A DNA stretch of 64,000 nt from assembly GCF_012317385.1 (NCBI RefSeq), contig NZ_CP051144.1, positions 2,728,001-2,792,000 of the forward strand. The letters run 5' to 3'. Under the pieces are notes generated by a model that worked only from the letters and a program-made list of their open reading frames with translations, ran no database searches and was not told where the DNA came from. Every line of letters starts with the position of its first letter. Positions within the stretch are counted from its first letter, which is position 1. The position numbers were made by a program, and so were the translations under genes. This document shows, in pieces, positions 18,850 to 28,421 of the stretch. Source of the stretch: Romboutsia sp. CE17. Lineage in GTDB: Bacteria; Bacillota; Clostridia; Peptostreptococcales; Peptostreptococcaceae.

Positions 18850-19633
18850 ATTTTTTAGGAATTCTTACAACTACTTCCATGTAGTCTCCCTTATCTATTT
18901 CATTATACTTAGCTTTAATACCTGTATTTAATATAGCATCGAAAGCTTGCTTTATTGTATTTAAATATATTCTTATTCCCATAGAAGCTTTTATGCTTTG
19001 TTTTTTTTCAGGTTCATCTGCTGCTTCTAAACTTTCTATTATATCCTTTATTAACTTTTCTGTCTTTTTTACAGTAAGCTCATTTTTTATAATTTTGTCT
19101 AGAACTTCTTTCATTAATTCTTCTGTTGGCAATTTAAGAAGAGCTCTTGCATGTCTTTCTGTTAATCCATTTTCAACTAACTTTATCTTAACTTCTGATG
19201 GGAGTCTTAATATTCTAAGTTTGTTAGCTATTGTAGATTGATTTTTACCTAACTTTTCGGCTAACTGTTGTTGCGTAAAACTATGTTCTTTTATTAAACT
19301 TTCATATCCCATAGCTTCTTCTATAAAATTTAAATCTTCCCTTTGAAGGTTTTCTAATAAAGCTAAAACTGCTGAAGATTCATCAGACATATTATGTACT
19401 ATAGCCGGTATAGTTTCAAAGCTAGCAAGTTTTGCTGCTCTAAATCTTCTTTCGCCAGCTATTAATTCATATTTATCATCTTTTTGTCTAACAGTTACTG
19501 GTTGAAGTATCCCATAGACTTTTATAGAGTTACTTAACTCTTCTAACGCAGTTTGCGAAAACACTTTTCTTGGTTGGTATGGATTTGGAACTATATTTTC
19601 TATAGGTATCTCCACAACTCTTTTATCTTCCAT
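18848..19633 (-). CDS. noc: ParB-like nucleoid-occlusion protein Noc
   Basis: A 261-residue ParB paralogue. It has the GERRFRAAK CTP-binding motif, ENLQREDLNFIEEAMGYESL, and an HTH (FTQQQLAEKLGKNQSTIANKLR). Unlike Spo0J it lies next to rsmG, the position of noc in Firmicutes. Noc binds its own sites and the membrane, preventing division over the nucleoid. In B. subtilis an N-terminal amphipathic helix targets the membrane; here the N-terminus (MEDKRVVEIPIENIVPNPYQ) is short, and such a helix is not obvious. Noc versus a second ParB is decided by position. Confidence 0.85.
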   Translation of the reverse strand: MEDKRVVEIPIENIVPNPYQPRKVFSQTALEELSNSIKVYGILQPVTVRQKDDKYELIAGERRFRAAKLASFETIPAIVHNMSDESSAVLALLENLQREDLNFIEEAMGYESLIKEHSFTQQQLAEKLGKNQSTIANKLRILRLPSEVKIKLVENGLTERHARALLKLPTEELMKEVLDKIIKNELTVKKTEKLIKDIIESLEAADEPEKKQSIKASMGIRIYLNTIKQAFDAILNTGIKAKYNEIDKGDYMEVVVRIPKK

Positions 19634-19740
19634 AACATCCCTCTCTCATTAGATATAAATATATTTGAATTCCAATAGATATTTACATTATTAATTTAAT
19701 ATGAGTATAATATTTCTTCATATACTTACTTAATCCTTCT

Positions 19741-19763
19741 ATTTTATAGAAATTCTATAAAAT
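19741..19763. repeat. AT-only perfect palindrome between rsmG and noc
   Basis: ATTTTATAGAA and TTCTATAAAAT flank one central A, giving a 23-bp palindrome in the 168-bp gap between the rsmG stop and noc start. It has no GC core and no classic terminator form, so it could be an operator or a weak hairpin. Confidence 0.55.
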
Positions 19764-19801
19764 AAATGCATAATTAAATTCCATAAAGTATCTATTTCTA
19801 T

Positions 19802-20521
19802 TTATTTTATAGGACTTTTGGCAGGTTTCCCAGCTTTTCTTGGATATTTTTCAGGAGTATTTCTAACTTTCTTAAATACTAATATATTATGTTTTAATTC
19901 TTCATTAGGTAGCTCAATATCTATCTTTTCAACAAATTCTAACCCTAAGATATCCATTGCTGCTTTAGATTCTTCTAGCTCTAAGTTAGCATTTGGACCT
20001 TTTAGACACACAAAATATCCTCCTAATTTTACAAATGGAACACAAAACTCCATTAAAATAGGTAATCCGGCAACTGCTCTAGCTGTTGCTACGTCATATT
20101 GTTCTCTATACTCTGGATTTTTTCCAAAATCCTCAGCCCTACCATGTATAAACTCTATATCTTCAAGTTTTACACTGTTGCTGACTTCTTGAAGGAAATT
20201 AATTCTTTTATTTAAAGAATCTAAAAGAGTTAATTTTATATTCTTTAGACATATTTTAAGTGGTAGCCCTGGAAAACCAGCTCCAGTTCCTACATCTATC
20301 AAAGATATTCCATCTTTTATATATCCTTTACTTACAGCTGAAATAGAGTCTAAGAAGTGCTTAATAAACACTTCTTTTTCTTCTTCTATCCCAGTTAAAT
20401 TCATTTTTTGATTCCACTCAACCAATAGCTCTCTATATGTTTTCAAGTCACTTATCATTTGGTCATTTACATCTATACCAAAATCCTTAATTCCTTGTCT
20501 TAATATATCTTCGTTAGTCAT
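19802..20521 (-). CDS. rsmG: 16S rRNA m7G527 methyltransferase RsmG (GidB)
   Basis: A 239-residue SAM-dependent methyltransferase that modifies G527 of 16S rRNA; loss gives low-level streptomycin resistance in other bacteria. The SAM-binding motif I is [13 protein letters not shown] (about residues 72-84), preceded by [35 protein letters not shown] and [12 protein letters not shown] are family motifs. It overlaps mnmG by 8 bases, the usual gidA-gidB coupling. The C-terminal tail [15 protein letters not shown] is typical. Confidence 0.97.
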   Translation of the reverse strand: MTNEDILRQGIKDFGIDVNDQMISDLKTYRELLVEWNQKMNLTGIEEEKEVFIKHFLDSISAVSKGYIKDGISLIDVGTGAGFPGLPLKICLKNIKLTLLDSLNKRINFLQEVSNSVKLEDIEFIHGRAEDFGKNPEYREQYDVATARAVAGLPILMEFCVPFVKLGGYFVCLKGPNANLELEESKAAMDILGLEFVEKIDIELPNEELKHNILVFKKVRNTPEKYPRKAGKPAKSPIK

Positions 20522-22409
20522 TCTTTCCTCCTCTATTTCTTTTCATTTGTTCTAAATATATTAGAAGAACTGAAATATCTGCAGGAGAAACTCCTGATAT
20601 ACGCGATGCTTGTCCTATAGATATAGGTTTTATATTATCAAGCTTTTGTCTAGCCTCTATTCTAAGACCATCTATAGATGCATAGCTAATATCTTCTGGA
20701 AGTTTTCTATTCTCTAACTTTTTAAATTGATCTATTTGCTTTAATTGCTTATCTATATAACCTTCATATTTAGTCATTATCACACATTGTTCTTTTACTT
20801 CATCTGATACATCTTCTCCAGCGCCTTTACCTATTGCTTCTATTAAATCATAAGTAACTTCTGGTCGCTTTAAGAACTCATATAAAGATAATCCTACCTT
20901 TATCTCTGATGCTCCTAATTCTAACAATTTCTCATTAACTTCTTTAGGAGTAACTCTTTCAGTTTTTAATCTCTCTAATTCTTTTTCTACTGCTGCTTTT
21001 TTATTTAAGAATCTTTGATATCTTTCTTCTGAGACAAGCCCTATATCATACCCTCTTTGAGTCAGTCTCATATCTGCATTATCTTGTCTTAAATATAATC
21101 TATACTCTGATCTTGATGTCATCATTCTATATGGTTCATTAGTTCCTTTTGTAACTAAGTCATCTATTAGAACACCTATATAAGCTTCCGATCTATCAAG
21201 TACAAAAGGTTCTTTACCTTCTATTTTCATAGCAGCATTTATACCTGCAATAAGACCTTGTGCTGCAGCCTCTTCATATCCTGAAGTTCCATTAAATTGT
21301 CCTGCACTGAATAAGTTTTCTACACCTTTTATTTCTAAAGATATTTTTAATTGTGTTGGGTCTATACAATCATACTCAATTGCATAAGCTGGTCTCATCA
21401 TTTTTGCATTTTCAAGACCTGCTACACTCTTATACATTTGTACTTGTACTTCATAAGGTAAACTTGTAGATATACCTTGAATATACATTTCTTTTGTATC
21501 TAAACCTTCTGGTTCTATAAATATTTGATGCGAATCTTTATCATTAAATCTTACAACTTTATCTTCTATAGATGGGCAATATCTAGCACCTGTACTTTCT
21601 ACTTTTCCACTATACATCGCTGATCTACCTAAGTTGTTCATTATTATTTCATGTGTACCTACATTAGTTCTTGTTAAGTAACATGGTTCTTGATCTATTT
21701 CTAACTTATCTGTTAGGAATGAGAATGGAGTTATCTTTTCATCTCCTTCTTGTATTGTCATTACCGAAAAATCAATACTATCTCTGTGTATTCTAGCTGG
21801 TGTTCCAGTTTTAAATCTTCTCATATTTAATCCTAATTTAACTAAGCTCTCTGTTAGATTTTTAGCGTATCCTAAGCCATTAGGACCTTCCATGAAAGAA
21901 ACTTCTCCCATATATATTTTAGAATTTAAATAAACACCTGTTGCTAATATAACTGCCTTTGCATAATATTCACAACCTAACTTAGTAATAACGCCTTTAA
22001 CTACATTTTCTTCATGAATTATATCTATAACCTCATCCATAACTACATCTAAGTTTGGTTCGTCTTCTATAGTTTTCTTCATTTCTACATGGTATTTAAA
22101 TTTATCCGCTTGTGCTCTTAGTGAATGTACTGCTGGCCCTTTGGCAGTATTAAGCATTCTACTTTGTATAATTGTTTTGTCAGCATTTATACCCATTTGA
22201 CCACCAAGAGCATCTATTTCCTTAACTAATTGCCCTTTCCCTGTTCCACCTATATTAGGATTACATGGCATCATGGCTATTGAATCTAATGTTAATGTTA
22301 TCATTAACGTCTTATGGCCCATTCTTGCAGTTGCTAAAGCCGCTTCACAACCTGCATGTCCTGCTCCAACAACTATTACATCATATTGTCCTGCATTAAA
22401 GTTTTTCAT
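20514..22409 (-). CDS. mnmG: tRNA uridine-5-carboxymethylaminomethyl modification enzyme MnmG (GidA)
   Basis: A 631-residue FAD enzyme that, with MnmE, adds cmnm5 to U34 of certain tRNAs. The Rossmann motif [19 protein letters not shown] is at residues 12-30; the [11 protein letters not shown] (about 48-58) and [11 protein letters not shown] stretches carry the conserved cysteines. The C-terminal helical domain ([33 protein letters not shown]) binds MnmE and tRNA. Two tandem palindromes (22427-22460) lie immediately upstream of the SD. The operon order is mnmE-mnmG-rsmG. Confidence 0.97.
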   Translation of the reverse strand: MKNFNAGQYDVIVVGAGHAGCEAALATARMGHKTLMITLTLDSIAMMPCNPNIGGTGKGQLVKEIDALGGQMGINADKTIIQSRMLNTAKGPAVHSLRAQADKFKYHVEMKKTIEDEPNLDVVMDEVIDIIHEENVVKGVITKLGCEYYAKAVILATGVYLNSKIYMGEVSFMEGPNGLGYAKNLTESLVKLGLNMRRFKTGTPARIHRDSIDFSVMTIQEGDEKITPFSFLTDKLEIDQEPCYLTRTNVGTHEIIMNNLGRSAMYSGKVESTGARYCPSIEDKVVRFNDKDSHQIFIEPEGLDTKEMYIQGISTSLPYEVQVQMYKSVAGLENAKMMRPAYAIEYDCIDPTQLKISLEIKGVENLFSAGQFNGTSGYEEAAAQGLIAGINAAMKIEGKEPFVLDRSEAYIGVLIDDLVTKGTNEPYRMMTSRSEYRLYLRQDNADMRLTQRGYDIGLVSEERYQRFLNKKAAVEKELERLKTERVTPKEVNEKLLELGASEIKVGLSLYEFLKRPEVTYDLIEAIGKGAGEDVSDEVKEQCVIMTKYEGYIDKQLKQIDQFKKLENRKLPEDISYASIDGLRIEARQKLDNIKPISIGQASRISGVSPADISVLLIYLEQMKRNRGGKND

Positions 22410-22426
22410 GCAAATCTCCTCTCTAA

Positions 22427-22460
22427 AAACATTAATGTTTCACAGAAAACATTAATGTTT
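22427..22460. repeat. Two tandem 14-bp palindromes in front of mnmG
   Basis: The perfect palindrome AAACATTAATGTTT occurs at 22427-22440 and again at 22447-22460, with a 20-base period and the spacer CACAGA. The pair lies 18-51 bases upstream of the mnmG start, just before its SD. Two dyads two helical turns apart look like an operator for cooperative dimers. In RNA they could also pair with each other into one 14-bp hairpin. The centre, TGTTTCACAGAAAACA, also shares 13 of 16 positions with parS. Confidence 0.7.
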
Positions 22461-22528
22461 TATATAAATATTCGTAGTGTCACATTAATTTTATTGATTA
22501 TTAAGTTATATTTTAAATATAATATTTC

Positions 22529-23917
22529 CTATTTTCCTATACAGAAATTAGCAAATATTGTATCTAATAAATCTTCTTTTACCGTATCTCCGTTTATATA
22601 TCCTAAGTAATCCCATATATTTTTAAAGTCTACTTCTATAAAGTCATATGGCATGTTTTGATCTATTGCAATGATCGCATCATTTATAGACTCATATGCT
22701 TTTAATAAAGCATCTTTATGTCTGGAATTTGTTATCATCAAACTAGAGGAATTTTTAACACTACCTTTGTAAACCATAGCTTCTATTTTGTCTTGTAATT
22801 CTTCAATTCCTTCATTTTGTAACGCCGATATCTTTATTATACTACTACAGTCAACATATTTCGATAATTCATCTAATTCAATTTCTTGCGGTAAATCTGT
22901 CTTATTTAGTATAACTATTGTCTTTTTATCTTCTAATGTTTCTAGAATCTCTCTATCTTCTTGAGATAAAGGTCTCGAAGAGTCTAATACCATTATTACT
23001 AAGTCAGCAGTATTATAAGATTCCTTTGATCTTTCTACACCAATTTTCTCTACTATATCTTCCGTTTCTCTAATTCCTGCAGTATCTACTATTTTAAGAG
23101 GTATTCCTTTTATATTTACGAACTCTTCAATTACATCTCTTGTAGTTCCTGCTATATCTGTAACTATTGCCCTATTTTCCCCTAATATAGAGTTTAATAA
23201 TGATGATTTTCCAACATTCGGTTTACCTATTATAACTGTTTTTAGTCCATCTCTTAATATTTTTCCACTTTCTGCAGTATCATATAATTTCTTAATTTCA
23301 GTTCTTAATTCTTCAGCATTTTCTCTAAGAGTCTTATATGTTATTTCTTCTACATCTTCTTCTGCAAAATCAATAGAAACTTCTAAATGTGCTAAAACTT
23401 CCGTTACTTTAAATCTTAATTCTCTTATTTTTTTAGACAAAGTACCTTCTAATTGACTTTGAGCAACTTCATGAGCTTTGTCAGTTTTTGCTTTTATTAC
23501 ATCTATTATAGCTTCTGCTTGAGATAAATCTATTCTTCCGTTTAAAAATGCTCTTTTTGTAAATTCTCCAGCATCTGCTAATCTTACATCTTTTGATAGT
23601 ATTAGTTCTAATATTTTCTTTACTGAAATAAATCCACCGTGGCAATTTATCTCTATTACATCCTCACCTGTATAAGACTTAGGTCCCTTCATATATGCAA
23701 CTAAGGCCTCATCTATTACCTTCTCTCCGTCAACTACTGTTCCATATATTAAAGTTCTAGTGTTATAATCTTCTATTAATTTTCCTGTTACAGATTTGAA
23801 TATGCTCTGTGCTACTGGTAGTGATCTTTCTCCACTTATTCTTATAATTCCAATCCCACCTTCACCAGGAGCCGTTGCTATTGCTGCTATAGTATCATCT
23901 ATAAACAAGTTTATCAC
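22529..23917 (-). CDS. mnmE: tRNA modification GTPase MnmE (TrmE)
   Basis: A 462-residue potassium-activated GTPase partner of MnmG. The N-terminal tetrahydrofolate-binding domain begins DTIAAIATAPGEGGIGIIRISG. The G domain carries G1 GKPNVGKSS (about 229-237), the TDIAGTTRDV switch, DTAGIRET, and NKTD. The C-terminal CIGK motif, essential for modification, is the last four residues. The start ATG at 23917 follows SD AGAGGTG. It begins the mnmE-mnmG-rsmG group after the jag terminator. Confidence 0.97.
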   Translation of the reverse strand: MINLFIDDTIAAIATAPGEGGIGIIRISGERSLPVAQSIFKSVTGKLIEDYNTRTLIYGTVVDGEKVIDEALVAYMKGPKSYTGEDVIEINCHGGFISVKKILELILSKDVRLADAGEFTKRAFLNGRIDLSQAEAIIDVIKAKTDKAHEVAQSQLEGTLSKKIRELRFKVTEVLAHLEVSIDFAEEDVEEITYKTLRENAEELRTEIKKLYDTAESGKILRDGLKTVIIGKPNVGKSSLLNSILGENRAIVTDIAGTTRDVIEEFVNIKGIPLKIVDTAGIRETEDIVEKIGVERSKESYNTADLVIMVLDSSRPLSQEDREILETLEDKKTIVILNKTDLPQEIELDELSKYVDCSSIIKISALQNEGIEELQDKIEAMVYKGSVKNSSSLMITNSRHKDALLKAYESINDAIIAIDQNMPYDFIEVDFKNIWDYLGYINGDTVKEDLLDTIFANFCIGK

Positions 23918-24000
23918 CTCTTATATAATAAATTTTATCTACATTATCTTAATTGTTTCCTTAATCTTTACATTATATAAAATAAATTGCAAAAATAAAA

Positions 24001-24020
24001 CCCCCTATGACTATAGGAGG
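24001..24020 (-). terminator. Terminator after jag
   Basis: CCCCCTAT (24001-24008) and ATAGGAGG (24013-24020) form a short GC-rich stem with one mismatch, followed on the minus strand by TTTTATTTTT. It separates the rpmH-jag group from mnmE. Confidence 0.7.
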
Positions 24021-24027
24021 CTAAATT

Positions 24028-24672
24028 TTATCTTTTATATTCTATAACTAATCTTCTGTATGGATCAGTTCCTTCACTATAAGTAATTACATACTTATCA
24101 TTTTGAAGTGCTGAATGTACAATCCTTCTTTCATAAGGATTCATATAATCTAATTTTCTAGTTCTCTTAGTTTTCTTAACGTCTCTAGCAACTTTATTTG
24201 CATATTTTATTAAAGATTCTTCTCTTTTAGATCTATAATTTTCTATATCTACAAGAACTCTTAAGCTTGAATCTTTATTTATTTTATTAAGTGCTAGTCC
24301 TGTTAGTAATTGAATTGAATCTAGAGTTTCTCCTCTTCTTCCTATTAAGCAAGCTGCTTCTTTGCCTTCTATACTAACCTTTATTAGATTATCTTCTTGT
24401 GCAACATTTACAGTCGCTTCAATATTTGCATTCTTTAGTATATTCTTTACAAACTTTTTTGCTATATCAATTTCATCTTCTTTTACTACTGTTATTTTAT
24501 AAGTACCTTCTTTAGAACCTATAAAACCTAAAAAACCTTTACTTGGAGCTTCTAATACTTCAACCTCAAGATCTCCCTCAACTACATTTAAATTTTCATT
24601 GTTGAATGTCTCTAATGCTGAAATTATAGCCTCTTCCTTTGTTTTACTTTTTAAACTTAGGCTTCGTTTCAT
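24028..24672 (-). CDS. jag: RNA-binding protein Jag / KhpB
   Basis: A 214-residue protein linked to SpoIIIJ/YidC. Domains in order are the Jag-N domain (about residues 5-50, KTKEEAIISALETFN ... GFLG), a KH domain (about 75-150, with IGRRGETLDSIQLLTGLALN) and an R3H domain (about 155-210, with MNPYERRIVHSALQ). It binds RNA and influences envelope synthesis and sporulation gene expression in relatives. It overlaps the yidC gene by 29 bases. Confidence 0.95.
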   Translation of the reverse strand: MKRSLSLKSKTKEEAIISALETFNNENLNVVEGDLEVEVLEAPSKGFLGFIGSKEGTYKITVVKEDEIDIAKKFVKNILKNANIEATVNVAQEDNLIKVSIEGKEAACLIGRRGETLDSIQLLTGLALNKINKDSSLRVLVDIENYRSKREESLIKYANKVARDVKKTKRTRKLDYMNPYERRIVHSALQNDKYVITYSEGTDPYRRLVIEYKR

Positions 24673-25348
24673 TTATTACTTCCTCCTTAGAGTTAGCCAG
24701 CTTAGCTTTTAAAGGATTCATTACTAAGTAATATTGTGCTATAGAGAACAAGTTACTTACTGTCCAGTATAATGCAAGACCTGCTGTGAATGTGTAACCC
24801 CAATAGAATGACATTGCTGCCATAACATAAGTCATAGTCTTCATTGGCCCCTCTGCTTGATCTGGAGGAGTCATAATTTTTTGCATTACATAAGCACTTA
24901 CTCCTGAAAGTATACCCATTTCAATGTGATGTGTTGATGTTAAGCTTGATAACCATAAAAATCCTGTATCTGCTACCTTGAATGCTGCTTCATTTGTGAA
25001 AACACCATAAGCTACAGGATCTCTTAAAACACTGAATAAACCTATTATTATTGGCATTTGTATTAATAATGGTAAACATCCTGCTAATGGATTTATCTTA
25101 GCTTCTTGATATAATTTCATTATCTCTTGTTGTTGCTTTTCTGGCTTATCCTTATACTTTTCTTGTATTTCTTGTAACTTTGGCTGAATATCTTGCATTG
25201 CCTTAGTTGACTTAGTTTGCTTAATTGTAAGTGGTAATAATAATATTTTCACAAGTATTGTAAATGCTATTATTGACCATCCGTAATTTTGCACAATCTC
25301 ATAAATAACTCTTAAAACATGACCTAATAAATTACCAATTATGTTCAA
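24644..25348 (-). CDS. yidC: Membrane protein insertase YidC / SpoIIIJ
   Basis: A 234-residue Oxa1-family insertase for membrane proteins, also needed for forespore signalling in sporulating relatives. Membrane segments are at about 15-40, 90-110 (GCLPLLIQMPIIIGLFSVL), 135-155, 170-185 and 190-210. A Lys/Gln-rich cytoplasmic hairpin (about 55-85) lies between the first two. No lipoprotein signal sequence is obvious at its N-terminus, which starts directly with MNIIGNLLGHVLRVIYEIV. It sits between yidD and jag as in most Firmicutes. Confidence 0.95.
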   Translation of the reverse strand: MNIIGNLLGHVLRVIYEIVQNYGWSIIAFTILVKILLLPLTIKQTKSTKAMQDIQPKLQEIQEKYKDKPEKQQQEIMKLYQEAKINPLAGCLPLLIQMPIIIGLFSVLRDPVAYGVFTNEAAFKVADTGFLWLSSLTSTHHIEMGILSGVSAYVMQKIMTPPDQAEGPMKTMTYVMAAMSFYWGYTFTAGLALYWTVSNLFSIAQYYLVMNPLKAKLANSKEEVINETKPKFKK

Positions 25349-25373
25349 TTCTCTATACCTCCTAGAGTATCTT

Positions 25374-25625
25374 TTATTTTAGAGGGTCATAACCTCCGGG
25401 ATGAAAAGGATGGCATTTCAATATTCGCTTTATTGTCAGATACATACCTTTAAATAAACCATACTTTTTAAATGCCTCTATAGAATATTGCGAACAAGTG
25501 GGATAAAATCTACAAGTAGGTCCCTTTAGAGGGGAGATATACTTCTGATATAATTTTATTAAACAAATACATAATTTCGATAAGTATGTACCTATTTCCT
25601 TCATTATAAACATTATTTTGTTCAA
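25374..25625 (-). CDS. yidD: Membrane-protein insertion efficiency factor YidD
   Basis: A small protein assisting YidC at the membrane. The diagnostic core is [24 protein letters not shown], with an amphipathic N-terminal helix, then HPGGYDPLK at the C-terminus. I choose the TTG at 25625 (83 residues) because GTGGAGG precedes it by 8 bases. An ATG at 25604 would give a protein starting [10 protein letters not shown] but lacks an SD. The open frame continues upstream to 25691 inside rnpA, but no ribosome-binding site supports that. Confidence 0.85.
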   Translation of the reverse strand: MNKIMFIMKEIGTYLSKLCICLIKLYQKYISPLKGPTCRFYPTCSQYSIEAFKKYGLFKGMYLTIKRILKCHPFHPGGYDPLK

Positions 25626-25662
25626 CTTGAAAACCTCCACGATACAATACCCCATATGTACC

Positions 25663-26007
25663 TTATATATACATTTCTGCTTTTTTAACAAGATGCTTCA
25701 TAGATTTTTCTATATCTTTATATTCAGCATCTTTTATAGCAACTCTTGCAATAAAAACTATGTCATATCCGATTTTAACGTTTTCATCTATATTCAATCT
25801 ATAGGCTTCCTTGATTCTTCTTCTTACCTTATTTCTTATAATCGCTTTTCCTACCTTTTTTGATACTGATATTCCAATACGACTATTTTCTGATTTATTA
25901 TTTAGTATATACATTACTAGATATCTACTTGCAAAAGACTTGCCGTGTTTATATACTTTTCTAAAATCAGAGTCTTTTTTTAAACCTTGTGTTCTATTAA
26001 AGTCCAT
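25663..26007 (-). CDS. rnpA: Ribonuclease P protein component
   Basis: A 114-residue protein subunit of RNase P, which matures the 5' ends of tRNAs. The RNR motif is present as [16 protein letters not shown] (about residues 53-68), and the N-terminus has [16 protein letters not shown]. It lies in the universal rpmH-rnpA-yidD-yidC-jag order. The hairpin between rpmH and rnpA (26050-26078) would make rnpA less expressed than rpmH. Confidence 0.97.
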   Translation of the reverse strand: MDFNRTQGLKKDSDFRKVYKHGKSFASRYLVMYILNNKSENSRIGISVSKKVGKAIIRNKVRRRIKEAYRLNIDENVKIGYDIVFIARVAIKDAEYKDIEKSMKHLVKKAEMYI

Positions 26008-26049
26008 ATTTTATCCTCCATAAACACAGCTTCTACTATTTTTCTACAC

Positions 26050-26078
26050 AAAAAGGCCACTTTTAAGCGGCCCTTTTA
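26050..26078 (-). terminator. Terminator/attenuator between rpmH and rnpA
   Basis: On the minus strand AAAGGGCCGC pairs with GTGGCCTTTTT in a GC-rich hairpin immediately after the rpmH stop. Partial readthrough is needed for rnpA unless an unseen promoter lies in 26008-26049. Confidence 0.75.
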
Positions 26079-26082
26079 GCTA

Positions 26083-26217
26083 TTAGTGAGTTAATCTCTT
26101 TCTTCCTTTAGCTCTTCTTCTTTTTAACACGTTTTTTCCGTTAGAAGTTTTCATTCTTTTTCTGAATCCATGTTCTTTCTTTCTTTGTCTTTTCTTTGGC
26201 TGATAAGTTCTCTTCAT
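26083..26217 (-). CDS. rpmH: 50S ribosomal protein L34
   Basis: A 44-residue L34, beginning [20 protein letters not shown] and ending in a basic RKRLTH-type tail, exactly the family length. It is the first gene to the left of oriC, with a consensus sigma-A promoter at 26313-26341. The SD AAAGGCGGTG precedes the ATG. Confidence 0.98.
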   Translation of the reverse strand: MKRTYQPKKRQRKKEHGFRKRMKTSNGKNVLKRRRAKGRKRLTH

Positions 26218-26312
26218 TCTATTTGCACCGCCTTTCAGATTTTTTCCGTTTTATTTTTATACTTTATTATTAAAATAACAACTTTACCCTCAAAGTAAAC
26301 ATAACACATACA

Positions 26313-26341
26313 ATTATAAATGCTTTTATTTTAGTTGTCAA
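26313..26341 (-). promoter_or_regulatory. Consensus promoter of the rpmH operon
   Basis: On the minus strand TTGACA (26336-26341) and TATAAT (26313-26318) are exactly 17 bases apart, a perfect sigma-A promoter pointing to rpmH. It lies at the left edge of oriC. Confidence 0.9.
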
Positions 26342-26462
26342 CGTGTTTTTGGGGTGTTATATACACAAAAAATTCGTTCTATTTATACAAATGTACATAA
26401 GCTTCTTATTATAATATCTATATTCGTATAAAAAACAGTAGATTTTATATCTGTGTGTATTT

Positions 26463-26762
26463 TTATCAACAATATCATAATACTGTGGATAAATTCCTCA
26501 TATCATATTGAAGTTTGGCATATATTCTGATATTATTAATATACCTGTTGATAATGTTAATAAATTTATCAACTATTTCAATTTTATTCACAAGCTGTGG
26601 ATATAAATGTGTATAACTTATAAATCATACGACAATACTTTAGTTATAATGTCATTTATTATTAATTTATACTATTTATAACTTTATATACATATTGTTT
26701 ATATCTTTTAGTTTTTACGATTAAATTTGACTTATTTTATATTATCCACATCATTATCCATA
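26463..26762. other. oriC1: DnaA-box cluster upstream of dnaA
   Basis: This gene-free stretch between rpmH and dnaA (26218-26856) holds many DnaA boxes. TTATCAACA is at 26463-26471, TTATTCACA at 26584-26592, TTATCCACA at 26742-26750 and TTATCCATA at 26754-26762. On the minus strand are TTATCCACA (26484-26492), TTATCAACA (26546-26554) and ATATCCACA (26596-26604). A near match TTATCAACT is at 26566-26574. It is the upstream half of a bipartite origin as in Bacillus and Clostridioides, and the dnaA promoter overlaps the last boxes. Confidence 0.9.
26727..26757 (+). promoter_or_regulatory. dnaA: Probable dnaA promoter overlapping DnaA boxes
   Basis: TTGACT (26727-26732) is followed after 19 bases by CATTAT (26752-26757). 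The -10 region lies between two DnaA boxes (26742-26762), which would give autorepression. The spacing is long, so the exact promoter is uncertain. Confidence 0.4.
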
Positions 26763-26856
26763 ACTTTAAATATTCATTTTTATTTATATAGATTTTTTTA
26801 ATTTTTGTTAATAACTTTGTGGAAAATGTTAATTATTTTGTTCGGAGGTTTACATT

Positions 26857-28179
26857 ATGGATATAGTTTCTTTATGGGACAAGACACTACAATTAATAAA
26901 AGGCGAACTCTCTCGTCCTAGCTTTAATGCTTTTTTTAAGCAAATAGTTCCTTTAAAAATTTACTCAAATGATTTAATTCTTCTAGTTCCTAATGAATTT
27001 ACAAAAAGCATACTAGAAGATAGATACTTAACTCTGATAGAAGGTTCAATAAATCAGTTCTCATTAAAAAAATACAACGTAAAGTTTGTATTAAACGAAT
27101 CAGAAGTTGAAGGCTTAGACGAAGAAGATAATAAACCTTCTAATATAAAGAAGAATTATCCTAATTTAAATCCTAAGTACACTTTTGATACGTTCGTTAT
27201 TGGTAATAGTAACAGATTTGCTCATGCAGCTTGCGTAGCTGTTGCTGAATCCCCTGCAAAAGCATACAATCCTCTGTTTTTATATGGAGGTGTTGGATTA
27301 GGAAAAACACATTTAATGCATGCAATTGGGCACCATATATTAACTGAAAAAAAGGATCCAAAAGTTGTTTACGTTTCTTCTGAAAAATTTACAAATGAAC
27401 TTATAAATTCTATAAAAAATGATCGAAATGAAGAATTTAGAAATAAATATAGAAATGTAGATGTACTTTTAATAGACGACATTCAATTTATAGCAGGTAA
27501 AGAAGGTACTCAAGAAGAGTTCTTCCATACATTTAATTCATTACATGAAGCAAATAAGCAAATAATCATATCTAGTGATAGGCCTCCAAAAGAAATACCT
27601 ACATTAGAAGATAGATTAAGATCAAGATTCGAAATGGGTCTTATAACAGATATTCAAGCCCCAGATTTCGAAACTAGAATCGCAATACTTAGAAAGAAAG
27701 CTCAAATGGAGCGTATAGATGTTCCAAATGAAGTAATGACTTATATTGCCAAAAATATAAAATCAAATATAAGAGAATTAGAAGGAGCCCTGACAAGAGT
27801 TGTCGCTTATTCTTCTCTTACAAACAGACATATATCTTTTGATCTTGCTACAGAAGCACTAAAAGACATCATAACTACTTCTAAAACTGAAGAAATTACA
27901 GTTAATAGAATAAAAGAAAAAGTTTCAAATGTTTTTAATATAAAAATGGAAGACTTTAATTCTAAAAAAAGAACAAGATCCATAGCTTATCCAAGACAAA
28001 TTGCTATGTATATTTGTCGTGAACTAACAGACTTATCTCTACCTAAAATAGGTGAGGAATTTGGAGGAAGAGATCATACTACAGTTATTCATGCTCATGA
28101 CAAGATTTCAAGAGATATACAAGAAAATGATGACATAAAAGCTAAAATAGATAAAATTATGTCCGAATTAAAAGGCTAA
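26857..28179 (+). CDS. dnaA: Chromosomal replication initiator DnaA
   Basis: A 440-residue AAA+ initiator that binds DnaA boxes and opens the origin. Domain I is residues 1-80 and the linker is about 85-105. The AAA+ domain has Walker [10 protein letters not shown] at 144-152 and Walker B LLIDDI at 204-209. The C-terminal DNA-binding domain has the DnaA signature [15 protein letters not shown] at 403-417. SD CGGAGG precedes the ATG. It is flanked on both sides by DnaA-box clusters. Confidence 0.99.
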   Translation: MDIVSLWDKTLQLIKGELSRPSFNAFFKQIVPLKIYSNDLILLVPNEFTKSILEDRYLTLIEGSINQFSLKKYNVKFVLNESEVEGLDEEDNKPSNIKKNYPNLNPKYTFDTFVIGNSNRFAHAACVAVAESPAKAYNPLFLYGGVGLGKTHLMHAIGHHILTEKKDPKVVYVSSEKFTNELINSIKNDRNEEFRNKYRNVDVLLIDDIQFIAGKEGTQEEFFHTFNSLHEANKQIIISSDRPPKEIPTLEDRLRSRFEMGLITDIQAPDFETRIAILRKKAQMERIDVPNEVMTYIAKNIKSNIRELEGALTRVVAYSSLTNRHISFDLATEALKDIITTSKTEEITVNRIKEKVSNVFNIKMEDFNSKKRTRSIAYPRQIAMYICRELTDLSLPKIGEEFGGRDHTTVIHAHDKISRDIQENDDIKAKIDKIMSELKG

Positions 28180-28218
28180 TATTATACACATTTGTCTGTT
28201 AATATCGTTCTAATAATT

Positions 28219-28421
28219 TGTTGATAAGATTTTTGTCTATTTTTTACTAACAATATATTCTACAAAAACTAACAAAGATATTAACATTTTGTACACATGT
28301 TAATATCTTTGACTTTATTAGCGCGTAAACACTTATGCACATTATCAACAACACCTACTACTATTACTACTAATTTTTTTATTTATTTTTTTGTATAAAA
28401 TGCAAGAGGAGGTTATCCACA
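28219..28421. other. oriC2: DnaA boxes, DnaA-trios and unwinding region between dnaA and dnaN
   Basis: DnaA boxes are TTATCAACA on the minus strand (28219-28227), TTATGCACA (28333-28341), TTATCAACA (28342-28350) and TTATCCACA (28413-28421, overlapping the dnaN SD). Directly after the tandem pair comes a run of CTA/TTA triplets (28355-28372), the pattern of DnaA-trios known from B. subtilis. Next is a T-rich tract (28373-28400) suited for strand opening. This is the unwinding half of the origin. Confidence 0.9.
28274..28310 (+). terminator. Terminator-like hairpin after dnaA
   Basis: AAAGATATTAACA (28274-28286) pairs with TGTTAATATCTTT (28298-28310) around an 11-base loop. It is AT-rich and lacks a long U-run, so termination may be partial. 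It lies inside oriC2. Confidence 0.6.

Noticed and set aside
17147-19633. parS site inside or near parB, parA or noc
   Set aside because: I looked for TGTTTCACGTGAAACA-like sequences and found none that fit well; the only near match is the 13/16 site inside the mnmG palindromes. A motif scan is needed.
25626-25691. Longer N-terminus for YidD (start at 25691)
   Set aside because: The extension lies within rnpA, has no ribosome-binding site and is not seen in the family; the TTG at 25625 has a good SD.
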